Positions 26,816 to 35,469 of a DNA stretch of 64,000 bases are shown here, one piece after another. The DNA lies in NCBI RefSeq assembly GCF_018614195.1, contig NZ_JAGGOT010000028.1, positions 124,001 through 188,000 of the forward strand, in the 5' to 3' direction. Every line of letters begins with the position of its first letter. The first letter of the stretch is position 1. The notes beneath the pieces are model-generated. The model was not told the origin of the DNA. It worked only from the letters and a program-made list of their open reading frames with translations, and made no database searches. Made by a program: the position numbers and the translations under genes. Source of the stretch: Streptomyces sp. ISL-43. GTDB lineage: Bacteria > Actinomycetota > Actinomycetes > Streptomycetales > Streptomycetaceae.

Positions 26816-27172
26816 TTAGCTGAAGGAGTCGCCGCAGGCGCAGGAGCCCGTGGCGTTCGGGTTGTCGATGGTGAAGCCCTGCTTCTCGATGGTGTCGACG
26901 AAGTCGATCGAGGCACCGTGCAGGTACGGGGAGCTCATCCGGTCGGTGACGACCTTGACGCCGTCGAAGTCCTTCACGACGTCGCCGTCGAGGGAGCGCT
27001 CGTCGAAGAAGAGCTGGTAGCGCAGGCCCGAGCAGCCACCGGGCTGGACGGCTACGCGCAGGGCCAGGTCTTCACGGCCTTCCTGCTCCAGCAGGGTCCT
27101 GACCTTCTCGGCGGCGGCGTCGGACAGGAGGATGCCGTCGCTCACGGTGGTCTTTTCGTCCTGTACGGACAT
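26816..27172 (-). CDS. erpA: Iron-sulfur cluster insertion protein (ErpA/HesB/IscA family)
   Basis: An A-type carrier that delivers Fe-S clusters to apo-proteins. At 118 residues it is normal length, with the three conserved Cys in GGCSGL (C47) and SCACGDSF (C111, C113). The ATG at 27172 has GGGAGTGA about 9 bases upstream; an ATG six bases earlier is too close to it. It is divergent from nadA, whose product needs a 4Fe-4S cluster, and its neighbours include Rieske and desulfurase genes, so cluster supply to respiration and NAD synthesis is a sensible reading. Confidence 0.93.
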   Translation of the reverse strand: MSVQDEKTTVSDGILLSDAAAEKVRTLLEQEGREDLALRVAVQPGGCSGLRYQLFFDERSLDGDVVKDFDGVKVVTDRMSSPYLHGASIDFVDTIEKQGFTIDNPNATGSCACGDSFS

Positions 27173-27392
27173 CTGCATTCACTCCCGAAGTGGGCGGCTC
27201 CCCGCGCGGGTGCGGGGAAACGTCGGACTCTTGCCGTCGGTGGCAACGAGCGGGACCGCGGATTCATTCCGGGGCCCGACGCTTGTCTCAGATATTCCAT
27301 GCTCGCACACCGCCGTGCGGAGGTGACCCCTATCGCGGACGGGCCGCCCCTACCCGGCGCGGGCGAATTCGTCACATCGACACTATCGGCAT

Positions 27393-27439
27393 CGTCAAAG
27401 TGACGTGAAGCGGTTATGATAGATAGCGTCAAATAGACG
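27393..27439 (+). promoter_or_regulatory. nadA promoter with two operator-like repeats
   Basis: A perfect -10, TATGAT (27415-27420), is flanked by CGTCAAAGTGACG (27393-27405) and CGTCAAATAGACG (27427-27439). The two 13-mers share 11 bases, each is an inverted repeat, and they start 34 bases apart; the second covers the expected transcription start. They look like paired binding sites for a repressor of NAD synthesis. The rest of 27179-27497, between erpA and nadA, holds nothing else I can name. Confidence 0.55.
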
Positions 27440-27497
27440 AGAAGTCGAAGCAATGTCTTCAGAAGTCCCTTGTCGCAGAACAGAAAGGGTGCGTGTC

Positions 27498-28676
27498 GTG
27501 ACCACCGCCCAGCCTTTGGACGTCCAGCCGACGCCCCTTGCCTTGCTGCTGCTCGGCCGCGAGGCCGACCCCAAGAGCGAGCGCGGGGTGGAGTGCCCCG
27601 GCGACCTGCCCTCGCCGTCCGACCCGAACCTGGTGGAGCGCGCCCGCGCCGCCAAGGAGAAGCTCGGGGACAAGGTCTTCATCCTCGGCCACCACTACCA
27701 GCGTGACGAGGTCATCGAGTTCGCCGACGTCACCGGCGACTCCTTCAAGCTCGCCAAGGACGCGGCCGCCAAGCCGGAGGCCGAGTACATCGTCTTCTGC
27801 GGCGTCCACTTCATGGCCGAGTCCGCGGACATCCTCACCTCGGACGACCAGAAGGTCGTCCTGCCCGACCTCGCGGCGGGCTGCTCGATGGCCGACATGG
27901 CCACCGCCGAGCAGGTCGCGGAGTGCTGGGACGTGCTGACCGAGGCCGGCATAGCCGGCAGCACGGTCCCCGTCTCGTACATGAACTCCTCGGCCGACAT
28001 CAAGGCCTTCACCGGCAAGCACGGCGGCACCATCTGTACGTCGTCCAACGCCAAGAAGGCCCTGGAGTGGGCGTTCGAGCAGGGCGAGAAGGTGCTCTTC
28101 CTCCCGGACCAGCACCTCGGCCGCAACACCGCCGTCCGCGACATGGGCATGTCCCTGGACGACTGCGTGCTCTACAACCCGCACAAGCCGAACGGCGGCC
28201 TGACCGCCGAGCAGCTGCGGAACGCAAAGATGATCCTGTGGCGCGGGCACTGCTCCGTGCACGGCCGCTTCTCGGTCGACTCGGTCAACGACGTGCGCGC
28301 CCGCATCCCCGGCGTCAACGTGCTGGTCCACCCCGAGTGCAAGCACGAGGTCGTGGCGGCCGCGGACTACGTCGGCTCCACCGAGTACATCATCAAGGCG
28401 CTGGAGGCGGCCCCTTCCGGCTCCAAGTGGGCCATCGGCACCGAGCTGAACCTCGTACGCCGCCTGGCGAACCGTTTCGCCGCGGAGGACAAGGAAGTCG
28501 TCTTCCTCGACAAGACGGTCTGCTTCTGCTCGACCATGAACCGCATCGACCTCCCCCACCTGGTGTGGACCCTGGAGTCCCTGGCCGAGGGCAACCTCGT
28601 CAACCAGATCCAGGTCGACAAGGAGACCGAGAGCTTCGCGAAGCTCGCCCTGGAGCGGATGCTCGCGCTTCCGTAG
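27498..28676 (+). CDS. nadA: Quinolinate synthase A
   Basis: Condenses iminoaspartate with dihydroxyacetone phosphate to quinolinate, the NAD precursor. This is the long actinobacterial type (392 residues) with an N-terminal extension before FILGHHYQRDEV. Conserved Cys for the 4Fe-4S cluster are in FCGVHFMAES, HPECK and TVCFCSTMN. The GTG at 27498 is chosen, with AAAGGG 8 bases upstream; an earlier GTG at 27489 is too close. No nadB or nadC follows in the window; the transcript ends in a hairpin. Confidence 0.96.
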   Translation: MTTAQPLDVQPTPLALLLLGREADPKSERGVECPGDLPSPSDPNLVERARAAKEKLGDKVFILGHHYQRDEVIEFADVTGDSFKLAKDAAAKPEAEYIVFCGVHFMAESADILTSDDQKVVLPDLAAGCSMADMATAEQVAECWDVLTEAGIAGSTVPVSYMNSSADIKAFTGKHGGTICTSSNAKKALEWAFEQGEKVLFLPDQHLGRNTAVRDMGMSLDDCVLYNPHKPNGGLTAEQLRNAKMILWRGHCSVHGRFSVDSVNDVRARIPGVNVLVHPECKHEVVAAADYVGSTEYIIKALEAAPSGSKWAIGTELNLVRRLANRFAAEDKEVVFLDKTVCFCSTMNRIDLPHLVWTLESLAEGNLVNQIQVDKETESFAKLALERMLALP

Positions 28677-28696
28677 CCCTCCTCCCCCGTGACGCC

Positions 28697-28727
28697 CGAA
28701 GGGCCGCCCCTCCTGGGTGGCCCTTCG
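28697..28727. terminator. Terminator between nadA and the RND gene
   Basis: CGAAGGGCC (28697-28705) pairs with GGCCCTTCG (28719-28727) between convergent stops at 28676 and 28746, and can serve both. Confidence 0.7.
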
Positions 28728-28745
28728 GCGTGTGCGGGTGGCGCG

Positions 28746-31700
28746 TCAGACCTTGACCGGGCTCTCGTCCTCCGAGGAGGCGGACGGCGAGGGGACCACG
28801 GTCAGGCGGGCCGTCTTCTTCGCGCGGCGGCGCTCCTTGCGGAGCTCCAGCATCGTGTAGAGCGTCGGCACCAGGAGCAACGTCAGCAGCGTGGAGCTGA
28901 TCAGGCCGCCGATGACGACCACCGCGAGCGGCTGCGAGATGAAGCCGCCCTCACCCGTGACGCCCAGCGCCATCGGGAGCAGCGCGAAGATCGTCGCCAG
29001 TGCCGTCATCAGGATGGGGCGCAGGCGGTGGCGGCCGCCCTCGACGACCGCCTCGACCACGCCGTAGCCCTGGGCCCGGTACTGGTTGATCAGGTCGATC
29101 AGGACGATCGCGTTGGTCACCACGATGCCGATGAGCATCAGCATGCCGATCAGCGCCGGGACGCCGAGCGGGGTGCCGGTGACCAGGAGCAGGCCGAGCG
29201 CGCCGGTCGCCGCGAACGGGATGGAGACCAGCAGGATCAGCGGCTGGACCAGCGAACGGAACGTCGCCACCAGCAGCATGAAGACGATCGCGATGGCCGC
29301 GAGCATGGCCAGGCCCAGCGAGCCGAAGGCCTCGCTCTGGTCCTGCCCGACGCCGCCGATGCGGGCCGTGGCGCCCGCGGGCAGGTCCAGGGCCTTGATC
29401 TTCGACTGCAGGGTGGCGCTGACGGCGCCGGTGTTGTCGCCGATCGGCTTCGCGGTGACGGTGGCGGCGCGGGCGCCGTCGATCCGGGTCATCGCGACCG
29501 GGCCGGGGACCTCCTTGACGTCGGCGATGTCGCCGAGCTTGACGGGGCCGACGGGCAGCGCCTGCAGCTGGGCCAGGGTGGCGGCCGGCTGCGCGGACTT
29601 GATGACGATGTCCCGCTCGGTGTTGTCCAGTACGGCCTTGCCCGCCGGGTTGCCCCGTACGGCCTGGCCGACGATGGCGCCGAGCGCGGCCTGGTTCAGG
29701 CCGAACTCCGCCGCCTTGGGGGTCGCGGTGACCGAGATCCGGGGCACGGACTGGGACAGGTCGCTCTGGACGTCGGTGACGTCCTCGAGCTTGGCCACCT
29801 CGGCGCGGACCTGCTCGGCGGCCTTGGCGAGGACGGCCCCGTCACCGGCCTTGACGACGACACTGAGGTTCTGGCTGCCGAAGCCGTCGCCCGCAGCGAT
29901 GGTGGTGTCGCCGATGCCGTCGAGCCCCTTCAGGGCGGTCTCGATGTGCTTCTTCACGGCGTCGGCGTCGTCCGAGCTCTCCAGCGTGACCGCGTACGAG
30001 GCCTGGTTGGAGCCGGTACCGCCGCCGAAGGCGGCCAGGAAGCCGGAGGAGCCGACGGTGACCTGGTAGTCCTTGACGCCGTCGGTCTCGGACAGGACCT
30101 TCTCGACCTTGCGGCTCGCCTCGTCGGCGGCTGCCAGCGAGGTGCCGGGGGGCAGCTGCTGCTTGACGGACAGGACTTCCTGCTCGCCCTGGTCGAAGAA
30201 GTTCGTCTTGAGCAGCGGGGTCATGCCGAGTGTCGCGACGAGCACCACGACGGCGACGGCCAGGGTGGCGAGCCGGCGGCGGGTGACCAGTGCCAGGGCC
30301 CGTACGTAGAACCGCTGCAGCTTGCTGCGCGACTCCTTCTCCTCGGCCTCGCGGCGCGCCCGCTCGACGCTCTCGGCGTCCCCCGCGCTCACGCCCTCGG
30401 GCGCGCGCAGGAACCAGTACGAGAGGACCGGCACGACGGTCAAGGAGACGATCAGCGAGGCCAGCAGGGACGCGGCGACGGTGATCGAGAACGGGCCGAA
30501 GAACTCGCCGACCATGCCTCCGACGAAGGCGATCGGCAGGAAGACGGCGACGGTGGTGAGCGTGGAGGAGGTGACCGCGCCGGCCACTTCCCTGACCGCG
30601 GTGATGATCGCGCTCTCGCGCTCCTCGCCGTAGCCGAGGTGGCGCTTGATGTTCTCCAGGACCACGATCGAGTCGTCGACGACCCGCCCGATGGCGATGG
30701 TGAGCGCGCCGAGCGTCAGCATGTTGAGGGACAGGTCGCGGGTCCACAGCACGATCAGCGCGAGGACGACGGACAGCGGGATGGAGACCGCGGTGACCAG
30801 CGTCGAGCGCAGCGAGCCGAGGAAGACCAGGATCACGATGACCGCGAAGAGCAGGCCGAGCAGGCCCTCGGTGGTCAGGCCCGAGATGGACTTGGCGACG
30901 GCCGGGCCCTGGTCGCTGACCACGGTGAGGTCGGCGCCGGAGCCGAGGGTGGAGCGGAGCTCGGGCAGCTTGTCCTTGACCGCGTCCGAGATGGCGACGG
31001 CGCTGCCGTCCTTGTCCATCGTGAGGACCAGGGCGAGGCTGGGCTTGCCGTTGGTGCGGGTGATGGAGTCGGCCTTGGCGGGCTCCTGCTTCACGCTCGC
31101 CACGTCACCGAGGCGGACGGCCGGCTTGCCCGGACCGGCGGTGAGGCGCAGCTCCTCCAGCTGGGCGAGCGAGGTGTAGCCCGAACCGACGCGCACGGTG
31201 CGGTTCTTGCCCGCCTCGTCGAAGGAACCGGCGGGGACGGTGGCGCCGCCCGCCTGGAGGCCCTGGGCCAGGGCCGCGCCGTCGAGGCCGGCGGCGGCGA
31301 GCCTGGTTTCGTCCGGGGTGACGGTGACCTGGAGGTCCTGGACGCCGTTGACGCTGACCTGGCCGACGCCCGCGATGTCCTCCAGGACGGGGACGACGGA
31401 CTTGTTCAGCTGGTCGGCGAGAGCCTGCTGGTCCTTGTCGGAGGTGACGGCGAGGACCACGGTCGGCATGTCGTCGGTGGATCCGGCGATCACCTGCGGG
31501 TCGACCTCGGAAGGCAGCCGGACGCGGGCCCGGTTGACGGCCTGCTGCACGTCGGCGACGAGCTGCTTGGTGCCGGTGTCCCCGTAGTCGAAGGTCGCCA
31601 TGATGACGGCGTTGCCCTCGCTGGCGGTGGAGGTGATGCCGGTGATGCCGTCGACGCCCTTGAGCATGGCTTCGATCGGTTCGACGACCTGCTTCTCCAC

Positions 31701-31877
31701 CACGTCGGGCGAGGCGCCCTGGTACGGCGCGAGCACGGACACCATCGGCAGATCCATGGAGGGCAGCAGCTGCTGCTTGAGCTGCGGGATGGCTATGGCA
31801 CCGAAGAGGAGCGCGACGATCGACACGAGGCCGATCAGCGCCCTTTGGGCCAGGCTGAAGCGGGACAGCCGGAACAT
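28746..31877 (-). CDS. RND/HAE1-type efflux permease
   Basis: A 1043-residue inner-membrane transporter of the AcrB/SwrC class: one N-terminal TM helix, a porter domain (~35-330), a block of TM helices including GRVVDDSIVVLENI with the proton-relay Asp pair, then a repeat of the whole pattern (second half from ~540). It lacks an adjacent membrane-fusion or outer-membrane protein, as expected in a Gram-positive. Substrates are unknown. The NarL-type regulator 159 bases upstream reads the same way and may control it. The final ~30 residues are a basic then acidic tail. Confidence 0.92.
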   Translation of the reverse strand: MFRLSRFSLAQRALIGLVSIVALLFGAIAIPQLKQQLLPSMDLPMVSVLAPYQGASPDVVEKQVVEPIEAMLKGVDGITGITSTASEGNAVIMATFDYGDTGTKQLVADVQQAVNRARVRLPSEVDPQVIAGSTDDMPTVVLAVTSDKDQQALADQLNKSVVPVLEDIAGVGQVSVNGVQDLQVTVTPDETRLAAAGLDGAALAQGLQAGGATVPAGSFDEAGKNRTVRVGSGYTSLAQLEELRLTAGPGKPAVRLGDVASVKQEPAKADSITRTNGKPSLALVLTMDKDGSAVAISDAVKDKLPELRSTLGSGADLTVVSDQGPAVAKSISGLTTEGLLGLLFAVIVILVFLGSLRSTLVTAVSIPLSVVLALIVLWTRDLSLNMLTLGALTIAIGRVVDDSIVVLENIKRHLGYGEERESAIITAVREVAGAVTSSTLTTVAVFLPIAFVGGMVGEFFGPFSITVAASLLASLIVSLTVVPVLSYWFLRAPEGVSAGDAESVERARREAEEKESRSKLQRFYVRALALVTRRRLATLAVAVVVLVATLGMTPLLKTNFFDQGEQEVLSVKQQLPPGTSLAAADEASRKVEKVLSETDGVKDYQVTVGSSGFLAAFGGGTGSNQASYAVTLESSDDADAVKKHIETALKGLDGIGDTTIAAGDGFGSQNLSVVVKAGDGAVLAKAAEQVRAEVAKLEDVTDVQSDLSQSVPRISVTATPKAAEFGLNQAALGAIVGQAVRGNPAGKAVLDNTERDIVIKSAQPAATLAQLQALPVGPVKLGDIADVKEVPGPVAMTRIDGARAATVTAKPIGDNTGAVSATLQSKIKALDLPAGATARIGGVGQDQSEAFGSLGLAMLAAIAIVFMLLVATFRSLVQPLILLVSIPFAATGALGLLLVTGTPLGVPALIGMLMLIGIVVTNAIVLIDLINQYRAQGYGVVEAVVEGGRHRLRPILMTALATIFALLPMALGVTGEGGFISQPLAVVVIGGLISSTLLTLLLVPTLYTMLELRKERRRAKKTARLTVVPSPSASSEDESPVKV

Positions 31878-32036
31878 GGGTATGGGGATCTCTCTGCAGT
31901 GACGTGGGTGACGTCTACGTAGTCATGCCGTCGGGCACACGCGAGGCACCTTCAGCCTGTCGTGTGCGCGGGCACCGCAGCGTCGGCCCCAAGTCCCGTC
32001 CTTACCCCGGGCATACCGCGTCCGCAGTAGACGGGC

Positions 32037-32750
32037 CTACTCTGCCCTGGGCCGGACTAGTCCCGATTCGTAGGCGATGACCACCAATTGGGCGCGGTCA
32101 CGGGCGCCCAGTTTGGCCATGGCCCGGTTCACGTGCGTCTTGACGGTGAGCGGGCTGACTTCCAGCCGGCCGGCGATCTCGTCGTTGGACAGGCCCGCCG
32201 CGACGAGGACGAGGACCTCGCGCTCGCGTCCGGTCAGCGCGGCCAGGCGCTGCGCGTGCGCGGCGGTGGCGATCGTGTCGGCGGCGCCGCCGCCCTGGGC
32301 GAGGAAGGTGGCGATGAGCCCCTTGGTGGCGGCCGGGGAGAGCAGCGCGTCGCCGGCGGCCGCGACGCGGATGGCGTTGAGCAGCTCGTCGGGTTCGGCG
32401 CCCTTGCCGAGGAAGCCGGAGGCGCCCGCCCGCAGGGCCGCCACGACGTACTCGTCGACCTCGAAGGTCGTCAGCATCACCACGCGCACGTCGGCCAGCT
32501 CGGGATCGGCGCTGATCAGGCGGGTGGCGGCGAGGCCGTCGGTGCCGGGCATCCGGATGTCCATGAGCACGACATCGGGCCGGACCCCGCGCGCCAGCTC
32601 GAAGGCCTGCGCTCCGTCGGAGGCCTCGCCGACGACCCGCATGTCGGGTTCGGAGTCGACGAGCACCTTGAACGCGCTGCGCAGCAGCGCCTGGTCGTCG
32701 GCGAGCAGCACCCTGATGGGTGTCGGGCCGGGGGTCGCGGTCTCTTCCAC
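32037..32750 (-). CDS. NarL/FixJ-family response regulator
   Basis: A 237-residue regulator. The receiver domain has the acidic pair DDQ (~18-20), phospho-acceptor Asp in VLMDIRMPG (D64), Thr in MLTTFEVDEYV and a switch Lys at GKGAEPDEL. The C-terminal LuxR-type helix-turn-helix begins LTGREREVLVLVAAGLS and reads EVSPLTVKTHV. No kinase gene is next to it, although in S. coelicolor I recall the equivalent regulator being paired; an orphan HisKA_3 kinase sits at 44580-45800. The GTG at 32750 has GGTCGGGG upstream. It lies between the GT2 gene and the RND pump. Confidence 0.92.
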   Translation of the reverse strand: MEETATPGPTPIRVLLADDQALLRSAFKVLVDSEPDMRVVGEASDGAQAFELARGVRPDVVLMDIRMPGTDGLAATRLISADPELADVRVVMLTTFEVDEYVVAALRAGASGFLGKGAEPDELLNAIRVAAAGDALLSPAATKGLIATFLAQGGGAADTIATAAHAQRLAALTGREREVLVLVAAGLSNDEIAGRLEVSPLTVKTHVNRAMAKLGARDRAQLVVIAYESGLVRPRAE

Positions 32751-32784
32751 GCCCCGACCCTACGTCGTCCCCGCGCGGCGCGGA

Positions 32785-34491
32785 TCAGCCCGCCGGAGCC
32801 GGAACGGTGGCGGGGAGGGGGAGGGGGAGCCTGCGGGTCACCTCGATGCTGACGTTGTCGTAACCCGCGGTGAAGAAGACGGTCGCGGCCAGTTCGGTCC
32901 CCGAGGCGGGGTCCTGGTGGACCACCCGCGGCCGGCGCGCCGTCCGGTCGAGCCCGGGTGCCGCGTGGCGCCCGAGACGGGCCGGGCGCATCACGCCGTC
33001 CGTGCGGACGTTGAGGAAGAGGTCCCAGGTGCCGGTGGGGATCGGCCCGCCGCCGACGGACGCGAGGTCCACCTCCACCTCGAAGCCGGAGAGGATCGGC
33101 TCGCCGCCGACGGACGCGAGGTCCACCTCCACCTCGAAGCCGGAGAGGATCGGCTCGCCGTCGACGGACGCGGGGTCCGTCACCACCTCGAAGCCGGTCG
33201 GGCCGGCCGGGCCGCCCACGGAGTCGGACGAGGGGCACGCGGTGACCGGGACCAGGTACTCCACCCCGGTCTCGCGCTGCCGCAGCGCCAGTTCGGTGGT
33301 CATCCGTCCGGCGCCGAGGGAGGTGATGTACCCGCGGCCGGTGAGGCGCATCCTGTTGCCCTTCCACGCCAGCGAGTCGAGCCGGTGCACCACCTTGAGG
33401 GTGTCGGTGATCTCGAAGAGGCCGTCCGGGAGTCCGACGGCGGGGTCGCGGAAGAGCGGGAAGGGGCGGTAGACGCGGCCGTTGTCGACGATCTGCCCGG
33501 GCGGGGCCTTCTCCGGGTTGTACGCGGCGAGCTGCTCGAAGGCCTCCATCGCCCCGTACAGGAAGCAGTACATCCGGATCCGGTCGATGTGCGGGAGCTC
33601 CCCGTACATGTCGGATGTCCAGTACGCCTCGCACATCGCCTTGCAGCGCCAGTACACCTCGGCGGCGTAGTCGGGCCGGCTCGCGCGCGCCCGCGCGGCC
33701 GCCGTCATCCTCTGCATCAGGGCGCGGAAGTGGCGCCCCAGCATGCGGCGGCGTCCCACCGGGTCCCGCACCGCGTCCGAGACCATCCGCATCGTGCGGT
33801 CGATGGACTCGACGTTCTCCCACGCGGTCCTGGGCCGCGAGGTGATGTTGCCGCCGTCCTCGCGCTTGCGCAAGAAGTAGCAGTCGTAGTCCCCGACCAC
33901 CGATATCTTCCGGGCGGCGAGGTACGCGGCGGTCATGAAGACCTGGTCCTCGCCGTACCAGAGGTCTTCCGGGTAGCGGATCCGGTTGTACTCCAGGACC
34001 GCGCGCCGGATGAGCTTGAAGCTCCTCAGCGACCGGTACACCTCTGACGTGTAGAGGTCCGCGCGTTCGGCGTGCCGGTACGCCTTGTCCGAAACGACCC
34101 GGCCGAGTCCGACCTGCTTGCCGAGGACCACGTCGCTGTCCTGGCTGTCGGCCATCCCCACCAGGCGCCCCAGCGCCTCCGGGCCGAGGTAGTCGTCGGC
34201 GTCGACCACGTACACGTAGCGGCCCCGGGCCATGTCGAGGGCGCGGTTGCGGGGCGCGCTCGCGCCGCCCGAGTTCGCCTGGTGCACGACCCGCATCTGC
34301 GGATGGCGGGCGGCGTAGCGGTCCAGCTCGGCGCCGCTGCCGTCCGTGGACCCGTCGTCGACCGCGATCACTTCGATCCGCTCGATGCCGATGCTCTGGT
34401 TCACGACCGAGTCGAGGCACTCCACGAGATACGGCATCGCGTTGTAGACGGCGATGATCACGGATACGTCGGGGATGTGCTCGCGCTGCAT
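32785..34491 (-). CDS. GT2-family glycosyltransferase with long C-terminal region
   Basis: A 568-residue protein. The N-terminal GT-A domain has VSVIIAVYNAMPYL, VDDGSTDGSG (~45-54), APRNRAL and VVDADDY (DxD, ~95), as in wall-teichoic-acid and capsule transferases. The C-terminal ~280 residues have beta-rich modules resembling those of TarS/TagF-type polymer enzymes. Residues ~445-500 contain three 18-residue tandem repeats beginning GFEV. No transmembrane segment or signal peptide is seen, so it should act at the cytoplasmic face on a surface glycan. It is 34 bases upstream of the response regulator on the same strand. Confidence 0.85.
   Translation of the reverse strand: MQREHIPDVSVIIAVYNAMPYLVECLDSVVNQSIGIERIEVIAVDDGSTDGSGAELDRYAARHPQMRVVHQANSGGASAPRNRALDMARGRYVYVVDADDYLGPEALGRLVGMADSQDSDVVLGKQVGLGRVVSDKAYRHAERADLYTSEVYRSLRSFKLIRRAVLEYNRIRYPEDLWYGEDQVFMTAAYLAARKISVVGDYDCYFLRKREDGGNITSRPRTAWENVESIDRTMRMVSDAVRDPVGRRRMLGRHFRALMQRMTAAARARASRPDYAAEVYWRCKAMCEAYWTSDMYGELPHIDRIRMYCFLYGAMEAFEQLAAYNPEKAPPGQIVDNGRVYRPFPLFRDPAVGLPDGLFEITDTLKVVHRLDSLAWKGNRMRLTGRGYITSLGAGRMTTELALRQRETGVEYLVPVTACPSSDSVGGPAGPTGFEVVTDPASVDGEPILSGFEVEVDLASVGGEPILSGFEVEVDLASVGGGPIPTGTWDLFLNVRTDGVMRPARLGRHAAPGLDRTARRPRVVHQDPASGTELAATVFFTAGYDNVSIEVTRRLPLPLPATVPAPAG
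33041..33202. repeat. 54-bp in-frame tandem repeat, three copies
   Basis: Units begin with ATCGGC at 33041, 33095 and 33149. Units 1 and 2 are nearly identical, unit 3 is diverged. Each encodes 18 residues (consensus SGFEVEVDLASVGGEPIL) in the GT2 glycosyltransferase, so copy-number change would keep the frame. Confidence 0.9.
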
Positions 34492-34550
34492 GACGCGAAA
34501 CTATATTCGACCTCGTGGGACCGCCTTCCGGCCTCCCGAACCGGCCCGGC

Positions 34551-35384
34551 TCAGCCCAGTGCGAGCACCACCAGGGCGGTCGTCGCCGAGACCTCGGCCA
34601 GGGCGCCGAACACGTCGCCCGTGACTCCGTCGAAGCGGCGCACGCAGCGGCGGAGCAGGAGCTCCGACGCCAGCAGGGCCGCAAGGACCGCCGCCGCGTA
34701 CTGGCCGGCGTACGGCAGGCCCAGCGGCAGCGCGGCGGCGGCCGCCAGCACCACCGTGACCGCGGCGATCGCGGCGGCCGCGCCGCGCGGGACCGCGCCG
34801 GCTACGGCCGCGCCCAGCCCCCCGGGGCGGGCCGGCGGTACTCCGTCGCGGGAGGCCAGGGTCATCGCGAGCCGGGCCGTGACGGCGGCGAGCACGGCGG
34901 CGAGGGCGCCGCGGATCCAGCTGTCGGCGTACGCGTTCGACAGCGCCGCGACCTGGACCAGCAGGACGATCACCAGCGCCACCACCCCGAAGGGGCCGAT
35001 GTCGGACTGCTTCATGATGCGCAGCGCGGCCTCGGCCGGCTTGGCGCTGCCCAGTCCGTCGGCCGTGTCGGCGAGGCCGTCCAGGTGCAGGGCGCGGGTC
35101 AGGGCCGCCGGGACGGCGACGGTGACGGCCGCGGCCAGCAGCGGGCCGCCCCCGCACAGCAGCAGGAGCACGCCGGGCACGGCCGCGAGGAGTCCCACGA
35201 CGAGCCCGGCGAGCGGGGCGCAGGCCATGCCGGTCCGGGCGGCGGGGCGGTCCCAGCGGGTGATCCGCGCGGGCAGCACGGTGAGCGTGCCGAAGGCGAA
35301 GCGCACCCCGTCGAGCAGGGAGGCCCGCTCCGGGGGCGGCGTCGGGGGCGGCGTCGAAATCGGGCCATCGTACGAATCAGTCAT
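34551..35384 (-). CDS. cobS: Adenosylcobinamide-GDP ribazoletransferase (cobalamin synthase)
   Basis: Joins alpha-ribazole to adenosylcobinamide-GDP, closing the lower-ligand loop of B12. The 277-residue membrane protein has several hydrophobic helices and the family motif HLDGLADTADGLGS (~100-113), with acidic residues for Mg binding, plus KQSDIGPFG. A Pro-rich N-terminal tail of ~20 residues is extra. Its usual partners cobU and cobT lie 4-5 kb away on the other strand (39490-41830), so the cob genes are split here. Confidence 0.93.
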   Translation of the reverse strand: MTDSYDGPISTPPPTPPPERASLLDGVRFAFGTLTVLPARITRWDRPAARTGMACAPLAGLVVGLLAAVPGVLLLLCGGGPLLAAAVTVAVPAALTRALHLDGLADTADGLGSAKPAEAALRIMKQSDIGPFGVVALVIVLLVQVAALSNAYADSWIRGALAAVLAAVTARLAMTLASRDGVPPARPGGLGAAVAGAVPRGAAAAIAAVTVVLAAAAALPLGLPYAGQYAAAVLAALLASELLLRRCVRRFDGVTGDVFGALAEVSATTALVVLALG

Positions 35385-35469
35385 CGGCGCGAACGCTACC
35401 CGCTCACGGTGGACGGTAAGTTACCCATTACGGACCAAATCGGGAGCTGCCGAACAGAAAGTCTGCGGT

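Noticed and set aside
28689..31922. A ~1077-codon open frame on the plus strand
   Set aside because: It lies exactly opposite the RND permease; its product is low-complexity Gly/Asp/Arg-rich, the usual artefact of high third-position GC on the other strand.
34072..35469. Long upstream extension of the membrane protein ending at 36240
   Set aside because: It runs antisense to cobS and the glycosyltransferase; the hydrophobic protein begins at 35470.
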